Assembly: GCA_903884235.1 (NCBI GenBank)
Contig: CAISEB010000018.1
Coordinates: 62,001 to 126,000, forward strand
DNA length: 64,000 nucleotides
Direction of reading: 5' to 3'
Source of the DNA: an uncultured Pseudomonadota bacterium
GTDB lineage: Bacteria > Pseudomonadota > Gammaproteobacteria > Steroidobacterales > Steroidobacteraceae
Below, in pieces: positions 14,992 through 24,962 of this stretch. Below the pieces are notes generated by a model. It did no database searches. It was not told the DNA's origin and worked only from the letters and a program-made list of their open reading frames with translations. The position numbers and the translations under genes were made by a program. Positions within the stretch are counted from its first letter, which is position 1. Each line of letters opens with the position of its first letter.

Positions 14992-16647
14992 TCACGCGTA
15001 CTCGTCGACGAGGCTAAGTGCCTGTCTCTGCTCGGACTTCGTCGAGACCTCATCGCTCGCGCCCGAATCGGCCTTTCGCGCGACTGTGTCGTTCTGTGAC
15101 TCCTGTCTCATCTGCTGCTGCACCGTGGCCTCGCCGAGCGTCAGCCCAGCCTGCGCAAACCCATCGCGAAGCTGCGGGAGCGCATGCTCGAGCGCGCTGC
15201 GCGTCTCCGAGTGCGCGGCTCCGAACGTCAAATTGATGACCTTTGCATCGAGATGGATGTGCACCTCGATCTGGCCGAGGTGCTCCGGTGACAGGCGCAG
15301 CGTCGCCGATTCGACCTTCTGGTGACCAAGCATCACGAGCTCGGCGGCGACGGCCTTCGGCCAATGCGGGGCTGCGACATCAACCGGAATGGACCGGACC
15401 TCGACAGGCGCGGCGCGATCCGGGGCCGCGGCACCAAGCGCTGCGACGCCCGCGAGGTCGACGCTCGGCCGGACGCCGGACGATGGGTCGGTCTTGGCCA
15501 GCCCTGCATCCGGCACGGTCGCCGAGGCGCGATCGGATGTGGGACCCGGGGTTAGATCGGCGATCGGGGATCCCAGGTCCTTCAGTCCGAGTGATCCGGA
15601 CATGGCGACGGGAGCCGCCTGCGCGCTTGCCGGGGCCGGCGCGCCAGGGGTCGTCCCCGTTGTCTCGTCGGCCCCGCTGTCGCCAGAGCCGGCGCCGTCG
15701 GCAACCGCGCGTGCATGGGCGGACACGATCGCCTGCATCGGCGTGCGAGAGCGCCCGGCGGGCACGGGCGGAGCGACGGAGTTGCCAGGGAGGCCGAGCG
15801 ACAGGCCAGCATCGGCACCCGTCGGTGCTGGCGGGATCGCGAGCGCAATTACCGGAGGCGGAACCGGCAGATCCGCGCCGGTCGTTGCCGCGGCGGCCGG
15901 CAATGCCGGGTTGGCCGTGCGGCGGGTCACGCCACCACGGGCAGTTGGACCCGCCGCCGACGCAGGCCCTTCGTGGTCATCCGGGAACACCGGTGTCGGT
16001 GGGAGTGCGGGCATCGCGCCGAGGAGCTCCGGCGCGGCGATCGCCGCGGAAGCGGGTCCTTGCACGGTCCCTGGATTGGGCGCGGGGGCGGTTGCAGCCG
16101 CCGCCGCGCGCTGCGGCGACCTGGTGGGCGTGGCGGGCATCACCTTCGGCACGACCGCAGCGTGATCCGGCGTGTCGGTCGTGACCTTGAGCCACGGCGG
16201 GGCACCGAACACGGCGAGCGCCGGGGTTGCCGTTGCGCGACGCGGTTGCGGCATGGGCGTCTCGTCCACCGTCGTCGGTGGCGACGCGGGGCCGGTCGTC
16301 GCGAGCCCCGTGCGCGGCCGCAGCCAGGACGGCGGCGTAAACAGGCTGCGGTCGGGCTCGACCAGCTGCGCCTGCACCGGGACGGGCTGCGCGGTGTCGG
16401 CGATGGCGGGCACAGGCGACTCTCCTGGCGATGCGCCCGGAACCGCGACCTGCCCTGCTCGAACGGCCGCAAGTGCCTGCGCGAACCGCACGACCTCCTC
16501 GGCAACCGGACCCGTCGGGCCGGCGGCACCGAATAGCGTCGTCTCGATGCCCGTCACGCCGACGGTGGTGCCGGACGTTGTCCCGACGGCTCCGCTGGGC
16601 GATGTGGCGACCGCGCCGGGAGCTGCGGCCTGTGTTGGGCGAATCAT
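14992..16647 (-). CDS. fliK: Flagellar hook-length control protein FliK
   Basis: A 551-residue protein rich in Ala, Pro and Gly, as expected for the secreted molecular ruler. The conserved C-terminal Flg_hook domain (about residues 420-520) contains VESATLRLSPEHLGQIEVHI and LRDGFAQAGLTLGEATV. The Gln-rich end VQQQMRQESQ is also typical. The long central region is low-complexity and not alignable. FliK measures the hook and makes FlhB switch specificity. Its ATG overlaps the fliJ stop by 4 bases, so it closes the operon that begins with the sigma54 activator. Confidence 0.9.
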   Translation of the reverse strand: MIRPTQAAAPGAVATSPSGAVGTTSGTTVGVTGIETTLFGAAGPTGPVAEEVVRFAQALAAVRAGQVAVPGASPGESPVPAIADTAQPVPVQAQLVEPDRSLFTPPSWLRPRTGLATTGPASPPTTVDETPMPQPRRATATPALAVFGAPPWLKVTTDTPDHAAVVPKVMPATPTRSPQRAAAAATAPAPNPGTVQGPASAAIAAPELLGAMPALPPTPVFPDDHEGPASAAGPTARGGVTRRTANPALPAAAATTGADLPVPPPVIALAIPPAPTGADAGLSLGLPGNSVAPPVPAGRSRTPMQAIVSAHARAVADGAGSGDSGADETTGTTPGAPAPASAQAAPVAMSGSLGLKDLGSPIADLTPGPTSDRASATVPDAGLAKTDPSSGVRPSVDLAGVAALGAAAPDRAAPVEVRSIPVDVAAPHWPKAVAAELVMLGHQKVESATLRLSPEHLGQIEVHIHLDAKVINLTFGAAHSETRSALEHALPQLRDGFAQAGLTLGEATVQQQMRQESQNDTVARKADSGASDEVSTKSEQRQALSLVDEYA

Positions 16648-17081
16648 CGCTGCACGCTCTGCTGGGCGGCCCGTTCGTCCATCTCGTGCTGGGTTCGACG
16701 CGCCTCGCGCAACCCTTCCTCGAGGCGTACGCGCTCAACGACCTTCGCGACCACCTTCTTGCGGGTCGCCGCCTCGCTCCAGCCCTGACGCTCCTCGTTC
16801 AGTCGCTCGCGCAGGTCGCCCAGCTGGCCCTCCTGGGCACGGACTGCATCATCGAGTGACGAGATGAACAGCCGACTCTCCCGCAGGCTGCGCATCTCGG
16901 CACCGGATGTGGCGCGCTCGTGGAATGCCTGTTCGTACTCGTGCCGGAACCGGATCAGGTCATCGAGGCGCCGTCCGGCCTCGCTCAGGCGGCGCTCCGC
17001 CTCCACAAGGCGCGTCGCACGATCGCGCTCGGTCTGTTCGGCGAGATTGACCAGGGGTCGCAGGCGGTTTTCGCGTTTCAC
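16644..17081 (-). CDS. fliJ: Flagellar export chaperone FliJ
   Basis: A 145-residue, highly charged helical coiled-coil protein. FliJ sits in the centre of the FliI hexamer and links the ATPase to FlhA. Visible features are the N-terminal basic residues, the helix around ERDRATRLVEAERRL and a long second helix ending in EMDERAAQQS. I start at GTG 17081 (MKRENRLR) because AAGGA lies 9 bases upstream and the small paralogue upstream begins the same way. A TTG at 17147 in the same frame is less likely. It overlaps fliK by 4 bases. Confidence 0.88.
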   Translation of the reverse strand: MKRENRLRPLVNLAEQTERDRATRLVEAERRLSEAGRRLDDLIRFRHEYEQAFHERATSGAEMRSLRESRLFISSLDDAVRAQEGQLGDLRERLNEERQGWSEAATRKKVVAKVVERVRLEEGLREARRTQHEMDERAAQQSVQR

Positions 17082-17124
17082 TTCGTAGGGTCCTTGAATG
17101 CTCGAATCCGGGCGGGGCTGGCCT

Positions 17125-17310
17125 CTACGGCCTTGGTACGGGATCAATCGCCGGCAGGCGGTCGAGTTCGCGGCGCATTCGCAGCAGCTCCTCGAGATGG
17201 TGCAGCGCCTCGTTCAGGCGCCGCTCGGCCTGCATCAGCCGGGACGTTCGGTCGCGCTCCGCCTGAGCGGCAGTCGGGTCCAGGGAGCGAATGTGATATT
17301 GACGTTTCAC
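17125..17310 (-). CDS. Mini-FliJ: duplicated N-terminal half of FliJ
   Basis: A 61-residue open frame between fliI and fliJ. It aligns without gaps to the first 51 residues of the adjacent FliJ with 25 identities counted by hand. The shared core includes QxERDR, RL, AERRLxEA and LxxLLRMR-type heptads. It then ends in a Pro-rich tail (LPAIDPVPRP). The GTG start at 17310 has AGGATGG about 6 bases upstream, and the frame differs from that of fliJ, so it is a separate gene rather than a 5' extension. It looks like a tandem partial duplication kept as a short coiled coil. It might bind FliI or FliH, or modulate FliJ. Function is inferred only. Confidence 0.72.
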   Translation of the reverse strand: MKRQYHIRSLDPTAAQAERDRTSRLMQAERRLNEALHHLEELLRMRRELDRLPAIDPVPRP

Positions 17311-17323
17311 GAGGATCCATCCT

Positions 17324-18688
17324 TCAGGGTGAAATTCCGGGGGCGGCCAGGATCGACTGCAGCTGGGCGATGCTGTCGGCGAACGTCACGCGCTCGTGCA
17401 TGTCCTGACGCAGGTAACCTTCGATCAGCGGCCAGCGGCCGATGGCCTCGTCGATGCGCGGATCGCTGCCGCGCTGGTAGGCGCCGATCGAAATGAGGTC
17501 ACGATTGTGCTCGTAGAGCGCGGAGTGCTGACGCAGTCGTCGGGCAAGCGCGCGGTGCTCGGGGGAGGCGACGTCGTGCATGACGCGGCTGACGGAAGCC
17601 TCGACGTCGATCGCCGGGTACCGGCCGCCGTCGGCGATCCGCCGCGACAGGACGATATGCCCGTCGAGGATCGCGCGCGCCGAGTCGACGATCGGGTCGT
17701 TCTGGTCGTCGCCCTCCGCGAGCACCGTGTAGAACGCCGTGATGGAGCCCCGGCCGGTAGTGCCGTTGCCGGCGCGCTCGACGAGCTGCGGCAGGCGGGC
17801 AAAGACCGAGGGAGGATAGCCCTTGGTGGCCGGCGCCTCGCCGATCGCAAGTCCGATCTCGCGCTGGGCCTGCGCGAACCGCGTCAGCGAGTCCATGATG
17901 AGCAGCACGCTGAGGCCCTGGTCGCGGAAGTACTCTGCGATCGCCGTCGCGAGCCAGGCGCCGTGCAGGCGCATCAGCGGCGGATGGTCGGCCGGGGTCG
18001 CAACCACGACCGCCCGCGCAAGGCCCTCCTGTCCCAGGGTCTGCTCGATGAATTCCTTCACCTCGCGGCCACGTTCGCCGATCAGGCCGACGACGATGAC
18101 GTCCGCGCCGGTGTAGCGCGCCATCATTCCCAGCAGAACGCTCTTGCCGACGCCGCTGCCCGCGAAAAGCCCGATGCGCTGGCCACGACCGACCGTCAGG
18201 AGCCCGTTGATGGCCCGCACGCCGACGTCGAGCGGCTCACTGATGCGCATCCGGCCGAGTGGGTTGATCGGCGTGCCGGTGAGCCGCACGCGTGACTCGA
18301 CCGCGATCGGGCCACGACCATCGAGCGGCTGGCAGGCGCCGTCGACGACGCGACCCAGCAGGCCGGGCCCGACGCCCACGAGTCCAGCGCCCGGCAGAGG
18401 GACCACCCGGGCATACGGCTTCACTCCGTGAATGTCACCGGTCGGCATCAGGTAGAGGCGCTCGCCGGCGAAGCCGACGACTTCCGCGTCCGTGCGCGTG
18501 TCGTCGGCGGTGACGATCTCGCAGTGATCCCCGACCGCCGCTTGACAACCCGATGCCTCGAGCGTCAGGCCGACCATCCGCGTGAGGCGCCCGGCGACGC
18601 TGGGCGGCGGCAGCGCCTCGACGCGGCTCGTCCCTTGCTGTAGGGAATTCAGCAGTCGACGCTGCAATTCTTGGCGTTCTGAGTTCAT
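17324..18688 (-). CDS. fliI: Flagellum-specific ATPase FliI
   Basis: A 454-residue F1-beta-like ATPase that energises flagellar export. Walker A is [11 protein letters not shown], Walker B is [21 protein letters not shown], and the segment [21 protein letters not shown] is typical of the family. I start at MNSERQELQ (18688), which overlaps the fliH stop by 4 bases. A further upstream extension in the same frame is Arg-rich readthrough of fliH DNA. FliI works with FliH as inhibitor and FliJ as central stalk. The stop is 13 bases before the mini-fliJ GTG. Confidence 0.95.
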   Translation of the reverse strand: MNSERQELQRRLLNSLQQGTSRVEALPPPSVAGRLTRMVGLTLEASGCQAAVGDHCEIVTADDTRTDAEVVGFAGERLYLMPTGDIHGVKPYARVVPLPGAGLVGVGPGLLGRVVDGACQPLDGRGPIAVESRVRLTGTPINPLGRMRISEPLDVGVRAINGLLTVGRGQRIGLFAGSGVGKSVLLGMMARYTGADVIVVGLIGERGREVKEFIEQTLGQEGLARAVVVATPADHPPLMRLHGAWLATAIAEYFRDQGLSVLLIMDSLTRFAQAQREIGLAIGEAPATKGYPPSVFARLPQLVERAGNGTTGRGSITAFYTVLAEGDDQNDPIVDSARAILDGHIVLSRRIADGGRYPAIDVEASVSRVMHDVASPEHRALARRLRQHSALYEHNRDLISIGAYQRGSDPRIDEAIGRWPLIEGYLRQDMHERVTFADSIAQLQSILAAPGISP

Positions 18689-19311
18689 GACGGCACGCTC
18701 ACGCCCGCGCGCTCGTCGCCGAGGGCGGCCGCGATTGCGGCGCCGATACGGGTCTCGAGCTGCGCGTCGATGCTCGAGTTGCCGGCGGTCACGCGACAAC
18801 CGCCGCGGGAAATGACCGGGTCCTCGACGATCGTCCAGGCGCGGCGGGCACCGGGTTCCACGAGACGCTCGCGAACCAACACCGCATCTTCCGGGTGCAA
18901 TTGAATCCGCACGTCGCGGGCAGCGCCAGGCAGGAGGCCGAGCGTTTCCCGTATGACGGCGATGATCTGGTCCGGCTGGTGGCGCAGCTCGCGCCGCACG
19001 AGCTGGCGCGCGATCGCGCCCGCCAGCGTCGCGAGCTCCCGGTGGAAGCTATCCTCGAGGTCCTTCACGGGCTCGGCGAGTGCGCCGAGGATCGCGTCGA
19101 TCTTCGCCACCCGCTCGCGCAGGGTGTCGAGTTCGCGCTGGTGCTCCGCCTGCACGGCGATGAGGCCCGCCTCGCGACCGGAGTTGAAGCCCTGCTCGAA
19201 CGCGTCGCGCTCGAGAATCTTGATGTCCTCGGCGCGGCCGCGGCCGAACGTCGGCCCGCTGACCTGCGGGAGCGTCCATGCGAGCGGGGGCGAGGTCGCG
19301 AGCTCAGACAT
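18685..19311 (-). CDS. fliH: Flagellar assembly protein FliH
   Basis: A 208-residue FliH, the dimeric stalk that holds and restrains FliI and ties it to FliN. The family pattern is visible: a glycine-spaced helix [20 protein letters not shown], a coiled coil, and the C-terminal domain with [18 protein letters not shown] and [12 protein letters not shown] start at MSELATSP (19311), which overlaps the fliG stop by 8 bases and has GAGG upstream. Eight further residues are possible upstream. Confidence 0.92.
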   Translation of the reverse strand: MSELATSPPLAWTLPQVSGPTFGRGRAEDIKILERDAFEQGFNSGREAGLIAVQAEHQRELDTLRERVAKIDAILGALAEPVKDLEDSFHRELATLAGAIARQLVRRELRHQPDQIIAVIRETLGLLPGAARDVRIQLHPEDAVLVRERLVEPGARRAWTIVEDPVISRGGCRVTAGNSSIDAQLETRIGAAIAAALGDERAGVSVPS

Positions 19312-20311
19312 ATTCCTCGCCTCCCTTGCCGCCAAGCTGCAGGCGTCCTTCCTCCGCCATGCGCCGCACGACGACGAGGATTTCCTTCTGCGCAGCCTCC
19401 ACGTCGCGGAGCTTCACGGGCCCCTTTGCCTCCATGTCGTCCCGCAGGATCTGCGCGGCACGCTCGGACATGTTCTTGAAGACCTTCTGCTTGAGGTCCT
19501 CGCCGACTGCCTTCAGGGCCAGGATGAGTTGGTCACCGGGGACCTCGCGTAGGAGGTCCTGAATGCCGCGGTCGTCGACCGAGATGATGTCCTCGAACAC
19601 GAACATGAGGTCCTGCAAGCGCTCGCCCAGCGCGGAGTCGATCTGGCTGAGCTGCTCGAGTATCGGCAACTCCGAGCCGCCACCGACCCGGTTGAGCAGG
19701 TCAGCAGCCGCCTTCGGGCCGCCGAACTTGACGCCCTTGCCCGCGCTGACGGTGAACTGGCGCTCGAGGATCTCGTCGAGTTCGTGCAGGGCGGACGGGT
19801 GAACGCCATCGAGCGTCGCGACGCGATGGACGACGTCCGCACGCTTGGCCTCCGGCAGCGCCGCGAGTACCTCTGCACCCTGCTCCGGATCGAGATAGGA
19901 CAGCACGATCGCCACGATCTGCGGGTGCTCCTGTCCGAGCATCTCGGCGATCGCAGCGGGCTCCATCCACTTGACGGCCTCGAGGCCGCGGTTGCTGCGA
20001 CCGCGCAGGATACGGTCGATCAGGCCACCCGCCTTCTCGCTGCCGAGCGCCTCCGTGAGCACGTTGCGGACGTATTCGTCCGAGTCGACGCCGTAGGAGG
20101 TCTCCCGTTCGACGCGCTCCGCGAACCGGCCGAGCACGGTCGACACCTCGTCTCGCGTGATGCCGGACAGTTGTGCCATCGCGGCGCCGACGCGCTGGAC
20201 GTCCTTGGCGCCGAGGTGCTTGAGCACCTGGGCCGCATCCTGTTCGCCGAGCGTCAGCAGCAGGATCGCGGCCTGCTCGACGCCGGAGCGGTTGGTCTGT
20301 ACTTCAGGCAT
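19304..20311 (-). CDS. fliG: Flagellar motor switch protein FliG
   Basis: A 335-residue rotor protein linking the MS ring to the C ring and contacting the stator. Domains run in the usual order: the FliF-binding N-domain (AAILLLTLGEQDAAQVLKHL), the middle domain with EHPQ (LGQEHPQIVAIVLSYL), and the C-domain with the charged torque helix (LMFVFEDIISVDDRGIQ). The C-terminus, GGKGGEEYV, is typical. The ATG at 20311 overlaps the fliF stop (TGATG); a GTG one codon earlier is possible. No key residue is missing. Confidence 0.95.
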   Translation of the reverse strand: MPEVQTNRSGVEQAAILLLTLGEQDAAQVLKHLGAKDVQRVGAAMAQLSGITRDEVSTVLGRFAERVERETSYGVDSDEYVRNVLTEALGSEKAGGLIDRILRGRSNRGLEAVKWMEPAAIAEMLGQEHPQIVAIVLSYLDPEQGAEVLAALPEAKRADVVHRVATLDGVHPSALHELDEILERQFTVSAGKGVKFGGPKAAADLLNRVGGGSELPILEQLSQIDSALGERLQDLMFVFEDIISVDDRGIQDLLREVPGDQLILALKAVGEDLKQKVFKNMSERAAQILRDDMEAKGPVKLRDVEAAQKEILVVVRRMAEEGRLQLGGKGGEEYV

Positions 20312-21927
20312 CACTCACCCACCCATGTCTTGACGACCTGCGCCACGCGCTTGGGGTCCTGAGCCACCTGCGTGCGCGCATGGACGATCTGCTGCTCATA
20401 GGCGAGCGGCGGCGATACCTGCACCTGCAGTTCGCCGAGCCCGCCGGGGCCACCGGCAGGCACCGGCGAGAGGGCCTGGACGGTGAGGCTGCGGATCATC
20501 GGGCGCAGCACGCCGAGCGTGAGCGCGAGCAGCACCGCGGCGCCGAGCGCCAGCCGGGCCACGTCCTGAACCATCGGCTTCTGCCAGACGGGAATGGGCT
20601 CGGGTTTGAGGTCGGTGATGTCCTCGTGGAACGCCGAGTTGACGACGCTGACGCTGTCGCCACGCGACTCGTCGAAACCGACTGCGTTCTTGACGAGCCG
20701 GGTGATGTCCTCGATCTGGGCCGCGCTCAACGGCTCGACGCTCGACTTCCCGCCCTCGCCCGTCTTCGGGACGTTGTCGAGCAGGACCGCGACCGTGAGT
20801 CGCTTGATCCGGCCGCCGTTCTGGTGCGTGTAGGTCAGGGTCCGGTCGATCTCGAAGTTGCGGGTCGCCTGTTTGGTGACGCCGTCGGGCGTCGTCGTGG
20901 CGACGGCCGCCGGCGCTGCTGCGGTCGCGGCGGCGGCCGCGGGCGAACCGGTCGCGGGCTTCGCGGGTGGGGTCGCGATCGTGCCACCCGTCGGCGGCTG
21001 GTTCGTCAGGGCACCCGGCACGCCACCCCCCGCGGTGACCGCGGCGCCGGTCTGCTCGGCCGTCTGTTCGCTGCGCACGACGGCGCTGTCCGGCTTGTAC
21101 TGCTCGTGGGACTCCTCGTTCTCGTTCGTGTCGAGGTCCGCCGACACCTGCGCGCGAACGCGCCCGGCGCCGACGAGCGGCACCAGCAGCGCCTCGATGC
21201 GCTGCGCATAGCTCTCGCCGACGCGCTGCGCCGCAGCGAATCGCTCCGACTCAATGGCCGACTGCGCCGAGGTCGGGGCCGACAGGAGGCGCCCCTGCTG
21301 GTCCACGATGGTCACGTGATCCGCGGACAGCTCCGGGATGCTGGAAGCGACGAGGTGCACGAGCGCCTGGACCTCCTCGGGTTCCATGCGCGTACCGGGA
21401 CGCAGTTGCAGCAGCACCGAGGCGGTCGCGGGACGATGATCCCTGACGAAAGCCGACTCGCGCGTGAGCGCGAGGTGGACGCGCGCCGCGACGACGTTGC
21501 GCAACGAGCCGATTGTGCGGGCGAGGTCGGACTCGAGCGCCGACTGGTAGCGGGCCGACTCCATGAACTGGCTGACGCCGAGGCCGGATTCCTTGTTGAT
21601 CCGGTCCATGCTCGACGCGCTGCTCTCCGGCAGACCCTGCGCGGCGAGCTTGAGGCGCGCGTCATGCACCTGTTCGGCCGGCACCATGACGGCGCCGGTC
21701 GAGTCATTGAGCTTGTACTTGATGCCTGCGGTCTGGAGTGCCTGCACAACCTGGCTCGCATCCGCCGTCTCGAGGTTGCCGTACAGCAGGGTCCAGTTCG
21801 GCCCCTGCCACCACAGCATCACCGCGACTCCGGCCGCGACGGCGGCGGCGACGCCGACGAGCAGCAGCAGCGGTCTGAAGTTCATGCCGGGCATGCGCAG
21901 CGGATTCGTGATTGTGTCGTTCGCCAT
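20311..21927 (-). CDS. fliF: Flagellar MS-ring protein FliF
   Basis: A 538-residue MS-ring protein, the platform on which the basal body assembles. Two membrane helices flank the periplasmic part: about residues 17-40 (LLLLVGVAAAVAAGVAVMLWW) and about 455-475. The YscJ/FliF domain includes LARTIGSLRNVVAARVHLAL. The C-terminus DPKRVAQVVKTWVGE is the FliG-binding peptide. A long Ala/Pro/Gly-rich insertion of about 60 residues lies in the periplasmic domain. It follows fliE by 14 bases. Confidence 0.95.
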   Translation of the reverse strand: MANDTITNPLRMPGMNFRPLLLLVGVAAAVAAGVAVMLWWQGPNWTLLYGNLETADASQVVQALQTAGIKYKLNDSTGAVMVPAEQVHDARLKLAAQGLPESSASSMDRINKESGLGVSQFMESARYQSALESDLARTIGSLRNVVAARVHLALTRESAFVRDHRPATASVLLQLRPGTRMEPEEVQALVHLVASSIPELSADHVTIVDQQGRLLSAPTSAQSAIESERFAAAQRVGESYAQRIEALLVPLVGAGRVRAQVSADLDTNENEESHEQYKPDSAVVRSEQTAEQTGAAVTAGGGVPGALTNQPPTGGTIATPPAKPATGSPAAAAATAAAPAAVATTTPDGVTKQATRNFEIDRTLTYTHQNGGRIKRLTVAVLLDNVPKTGEGGKSSVEPLSAAQIEDITRLVKNAVGFDESRGDSVSVVNSAFHEDITDLKPEPIPVWQKPMVQDVARLALGAAVLLALTLGVLRPMIRSLTVQALSPVPAGGPGGLGELQVQVSPPLAYEQQIVHARTQVAQDPKRVAQVVKTWVGE

Positions 21928-21941
21928 GATTCAACTTCCAG

Positions 21942-22286
21942 CTAGATCGGCATGTTCATGATGTCCTGGTACACAGTGACCAGGCGGTTTCGAACTTCAG
22001 CGAGCGCGCGGAACTCGACGCTCGCCTTCTGTGTCTCGAGCATGGTGCGGGCGAGATCCACGCCGGGTGCGCCGCGCTCGTACGCGTCGGCCACGGCACT
22101 CGCCGTCTGCTGCGACTGGTTGACTGCGTCGATGCCCTGCTTGAGGAGCTGCCCGAAATCCGGCGCACCGGCCACGCTCGGCGTAGCCACGCCCCCTGGC
22201 GCCGCCGGGCGCGCGATGCCTCCGGCGCCGTGCGCCGAGAAGCTGCGGATCTGGGCGAGGACCTGGTCGATCTGCATCTGGCTCAT
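21942..22286 (-). CDS. fliE: Flagellar hook-basal body protein FliE
   Basis: A 114-residue rod-base protein that joins the MS ring to the rod. It has the FliE C-terminal signature: FGQLLKQGIDAVNQSQQTA, then DLARTMLETQKASVEFRALAEVRNRLVTVYQDIMNM. The N-terminal third is Gly/Ala/Pro-rich and variable. Its ATG overlaps the stop of the upstream activator by 4 bases, so the regulator and the first structural gene are translationally coupled. Confidence 0.94.
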   Translation of the reverse strand: MSQMQIDQVLAQIRSFSAHGAGGIARPAAPGGVATPSVAGAPDFGQLLKQGIDAVNQSQQTASAVADAYERGAPGVDLARTMLETQKASVEFRALAEVRNRLVTVYQDIMNMPI

Positions 22287-23359
22287 GCACCACCTCCGGC
22301 GACGGCCATGTCGATGCCGGCGGCGCGCATGCGCGCGAGCTTGTAGCGCAGCGTCCGCTCGCTGATGCCGAGGCGTGCCGCGACGCGATCGCGCCGGCCG
22401 CCGGTGCTGCCGAGCGCTTCGAGGATCGCCTTGTACTCCGTCGTGGCGAGCGCCCCGGCAAGATCTGCCGGCGCGAGGTCATGCGGAATCGGTTCTGGAC
22501 GCAGCCGGCTGGTGACGGGAGCCGGCAATGCCGCGGCGACCGGTGGCGCACCGAGCGACTCGAGGGAGATATGCTTGGGAAGGATCAGGGGGCCGTCGCA
22601 CAACACGAGTGCGCGCTGCATCACGTTGTCGAGCTCGCGGACATTGCCGGGCCACTCGTAAGCGAGGAGCAGCTGGCCAGCTTCCGCCGACAGTGCCGGA
22701 ATCGCCTCACCCGGTTCGGCGTGGCTCGTCAGCAGTCGCATCGCCAGCGGGAGGATGTCGGCGCGGCGCGCGCGCAGCGGCGCGAGCGCGAACGGGATTA
22801 CGTTCAGGCGGTAGTACAGGTCCTCGCGGAAGCGGCCCGTGGAGACTTCGGTCCGCAGCAGCCGATTGGTGGTCGCGAGCACGCGCACGTCCAGCGCGAC
22901 CAGTACGCGCCCACCGAGGCGTTCGACTTCCCGCTCTTGCAGCACTCGCAGCAGCTTTGCCTGCAGGGCAACGGGCATCTCGGAAACTTCGTCGAGCAGC
23001 AGCGTACCACCCTGGGCCTGCTCGAACTTGCCGGGGTGCGAGGCATGGGCGCCGGTGAACGCACCGCGCTCCCAGCCAAACAGCATCGCTTCGAGCATGT
23101 GCTCGGGTATGGCGGCGCAGTTGACGGCGACGAACGGCCCGTGGCGCCGCCGCGAGTGGCGGTGCACGTAGCGCGCGACGACTTCCTTACCCGTGCCCGA
23201 CTCGCCGGCAATCAGCACCGTGCAGTCGCTGGTCGCGACGCGTCGTGCCAGCTGCAGCAGTTCCACCGTGGACGGATCGCAGGCCACGGGATCCGTGGCC
23301 TCGGAGCCGAAGTCCGGCGCATTCGGCCGATGTTCGTGAGATGCAGTTTCGGTTTCCAT
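22283..23359 (-). CDS. Receiver-less sigma54 enhancer-binding protein (FleR/FlbD-like)
   Basis: A 358-residue AAA+ activator of sigma54 RNA polymerase. Walker A is GESGTGKEVVARYV, the sigma54-contact loop GAFTGA is intact, Walker B is GTLLLDEVSEMP, and the Fis-type helix-turn-helix is at the C-terminus (RVAARLGISERTLRYKLARM). The AAA+ domain begins after only about 30 residues, so the receiver domain of FleR is absent, and no histidine kinase (FleS) gene lies beside it. It therefore cannot be controlled by phosphorylation in the usual way. It leads the fliE-fliK operon behind a sigma54 promoter, as FleR leads class III genes in Pseudomonas. FlbD-like function is an alternative. Confidence 0.85.
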   Translation of the reverse strand: METETASHEHRPNAPDFGSEATDPVACDPSTVELLQLARRVATSDCTVLIAGESGTGKEVVARYVHRHSRRRHGPFVAVNCAAIPEHMLEAMLFGWERGAFTGAHASHPGKFEQAQGGTLLLDEVSEMPVALQAKLLRVLQEREVERLGGRVLVALDVRVLATTNRLLRTEVSTGRFREDLYYRLNVIPFALAPLRARRADILPLAMRLLTSHAEPGEAIPALSAEAGQLLLAYEWPGNVRELDNVMQRALVLCDGPLILPKHISLESLGAPPVAAALPAPVTSRLRPEPIPHDLAPADLAGALATTEYKAILEALGSTGGRRDRVAARLGISERTLRYKLARMRAAGIDMAVAGGGA

Positions 23360-23385
23360 TCCGCGTGTGCCCGAGAGGTTTGCGT

Positions 23386-23403
23386 GTTACCTGATGGGGT
23401 AAC
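23386..23403. promoter_or_regulatory. Perfect palindrome at the activator transcription start
   Basis: GTTACC-six bases-GGTAAC, perfectly symmetric. It abuts the -12 element of the sigma54 promoter, so the expected start site falls inside it. It could be an operator or a 5'-leader hairpin. No known site matches it. Confidence 0.45.
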
Positions 23404-23420
23404 AAGCAAACATCGTGCCA
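23404..23420 (-). promoter_or_regulatory. Sigma54 promoter of the activator-fliE operon
   Basis: Minus strand TGGCAC-GATGT-TTGCTT, exact to the TGGCAC-N5-TTGC consensus. It lies about 50 bases upstream of the activator gene and should drive the operon through fliK. FleQ, encoded just upstream, is the natural activator. Confidence 0.88.
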
Positions 23421-23474
23421 ACCGGAATAGCGTGACCCGTGTCTCACCGGCAAACCGCTGCCGGTCTCAGGGCG

Positions 23475-24635
<1,161 letters not shown>

Positions 24636-24962
24636 CGGCGCCTCCGTCGCCCATTTGCGACGCGCGAGATCATTCTATGCGCCCAGTTATGACAAATGCA
24701 TTGGGTTCTCATCAGTAAAAGTGTGAGTTACGTCACAGTTTTTAACTTTGGGTGTTGCCATGTACCGCATATCGTGTAGCGCAATCCCCTAAAGGGCCTA
24801 TCAGGTATTCCCCTCTTTATCCCGCAGCGATTGTCAAGGCGCTATCGCACAAATCGTTTAAATTTCATCTCGGTTCATAGGAGTTTTTGTTATTCAAATC
24901 AGCTACTTGTGATTAGGCCAGAGCTTGTGCGCCGCAGCAGTCGGAATCGCTTCCAATTTTCG
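24636..24962. other. AT-richer intergenic region, fleQ control region
   Basis: A 327-base gap between the PilZ-like gene and fleQ, clearly richer in A and T than its surroundings. I see no gene in it. It holds the CRP-type site at 24722-24737. On the minus strand TAGAAT (about 24674) is a possible -10, but no convincing -35 stands at the right distance. TTGACA and other AT-rich hexamers are also present. The fleQ transcript must start here. Confidence 0.6.
24722..24737. promoter_or_regulatory. CRP/Vfr-type binding site upstream of fleQ
   Basis: TGTGA-GTTACG-TCACA, a perfect palindromic match to the CRP core TGTGA-N6-TCACA. It is centred about 95 bases upstream of the fleQ ATG. In Pseudomonas aeruginosa the CRP homologue Vfr binds the fleQ promoter and represses it, so the same wiring is plausible. 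Activation is also possible. Confidence 0.75.

Noticed and set aside
18689-18799. N-terminal extension of fliI
   Set aside because: It lies in the fliH C-terminus and is Arg-rich; ATG 18688 overlaps the fliH stop as in other couplings here.
24722-24737. Fnr box
   Set aside because: Fnr boxes are TTGAT-N4-ATCAA; this is TGTGA-N6-TCACA, the CRP type.
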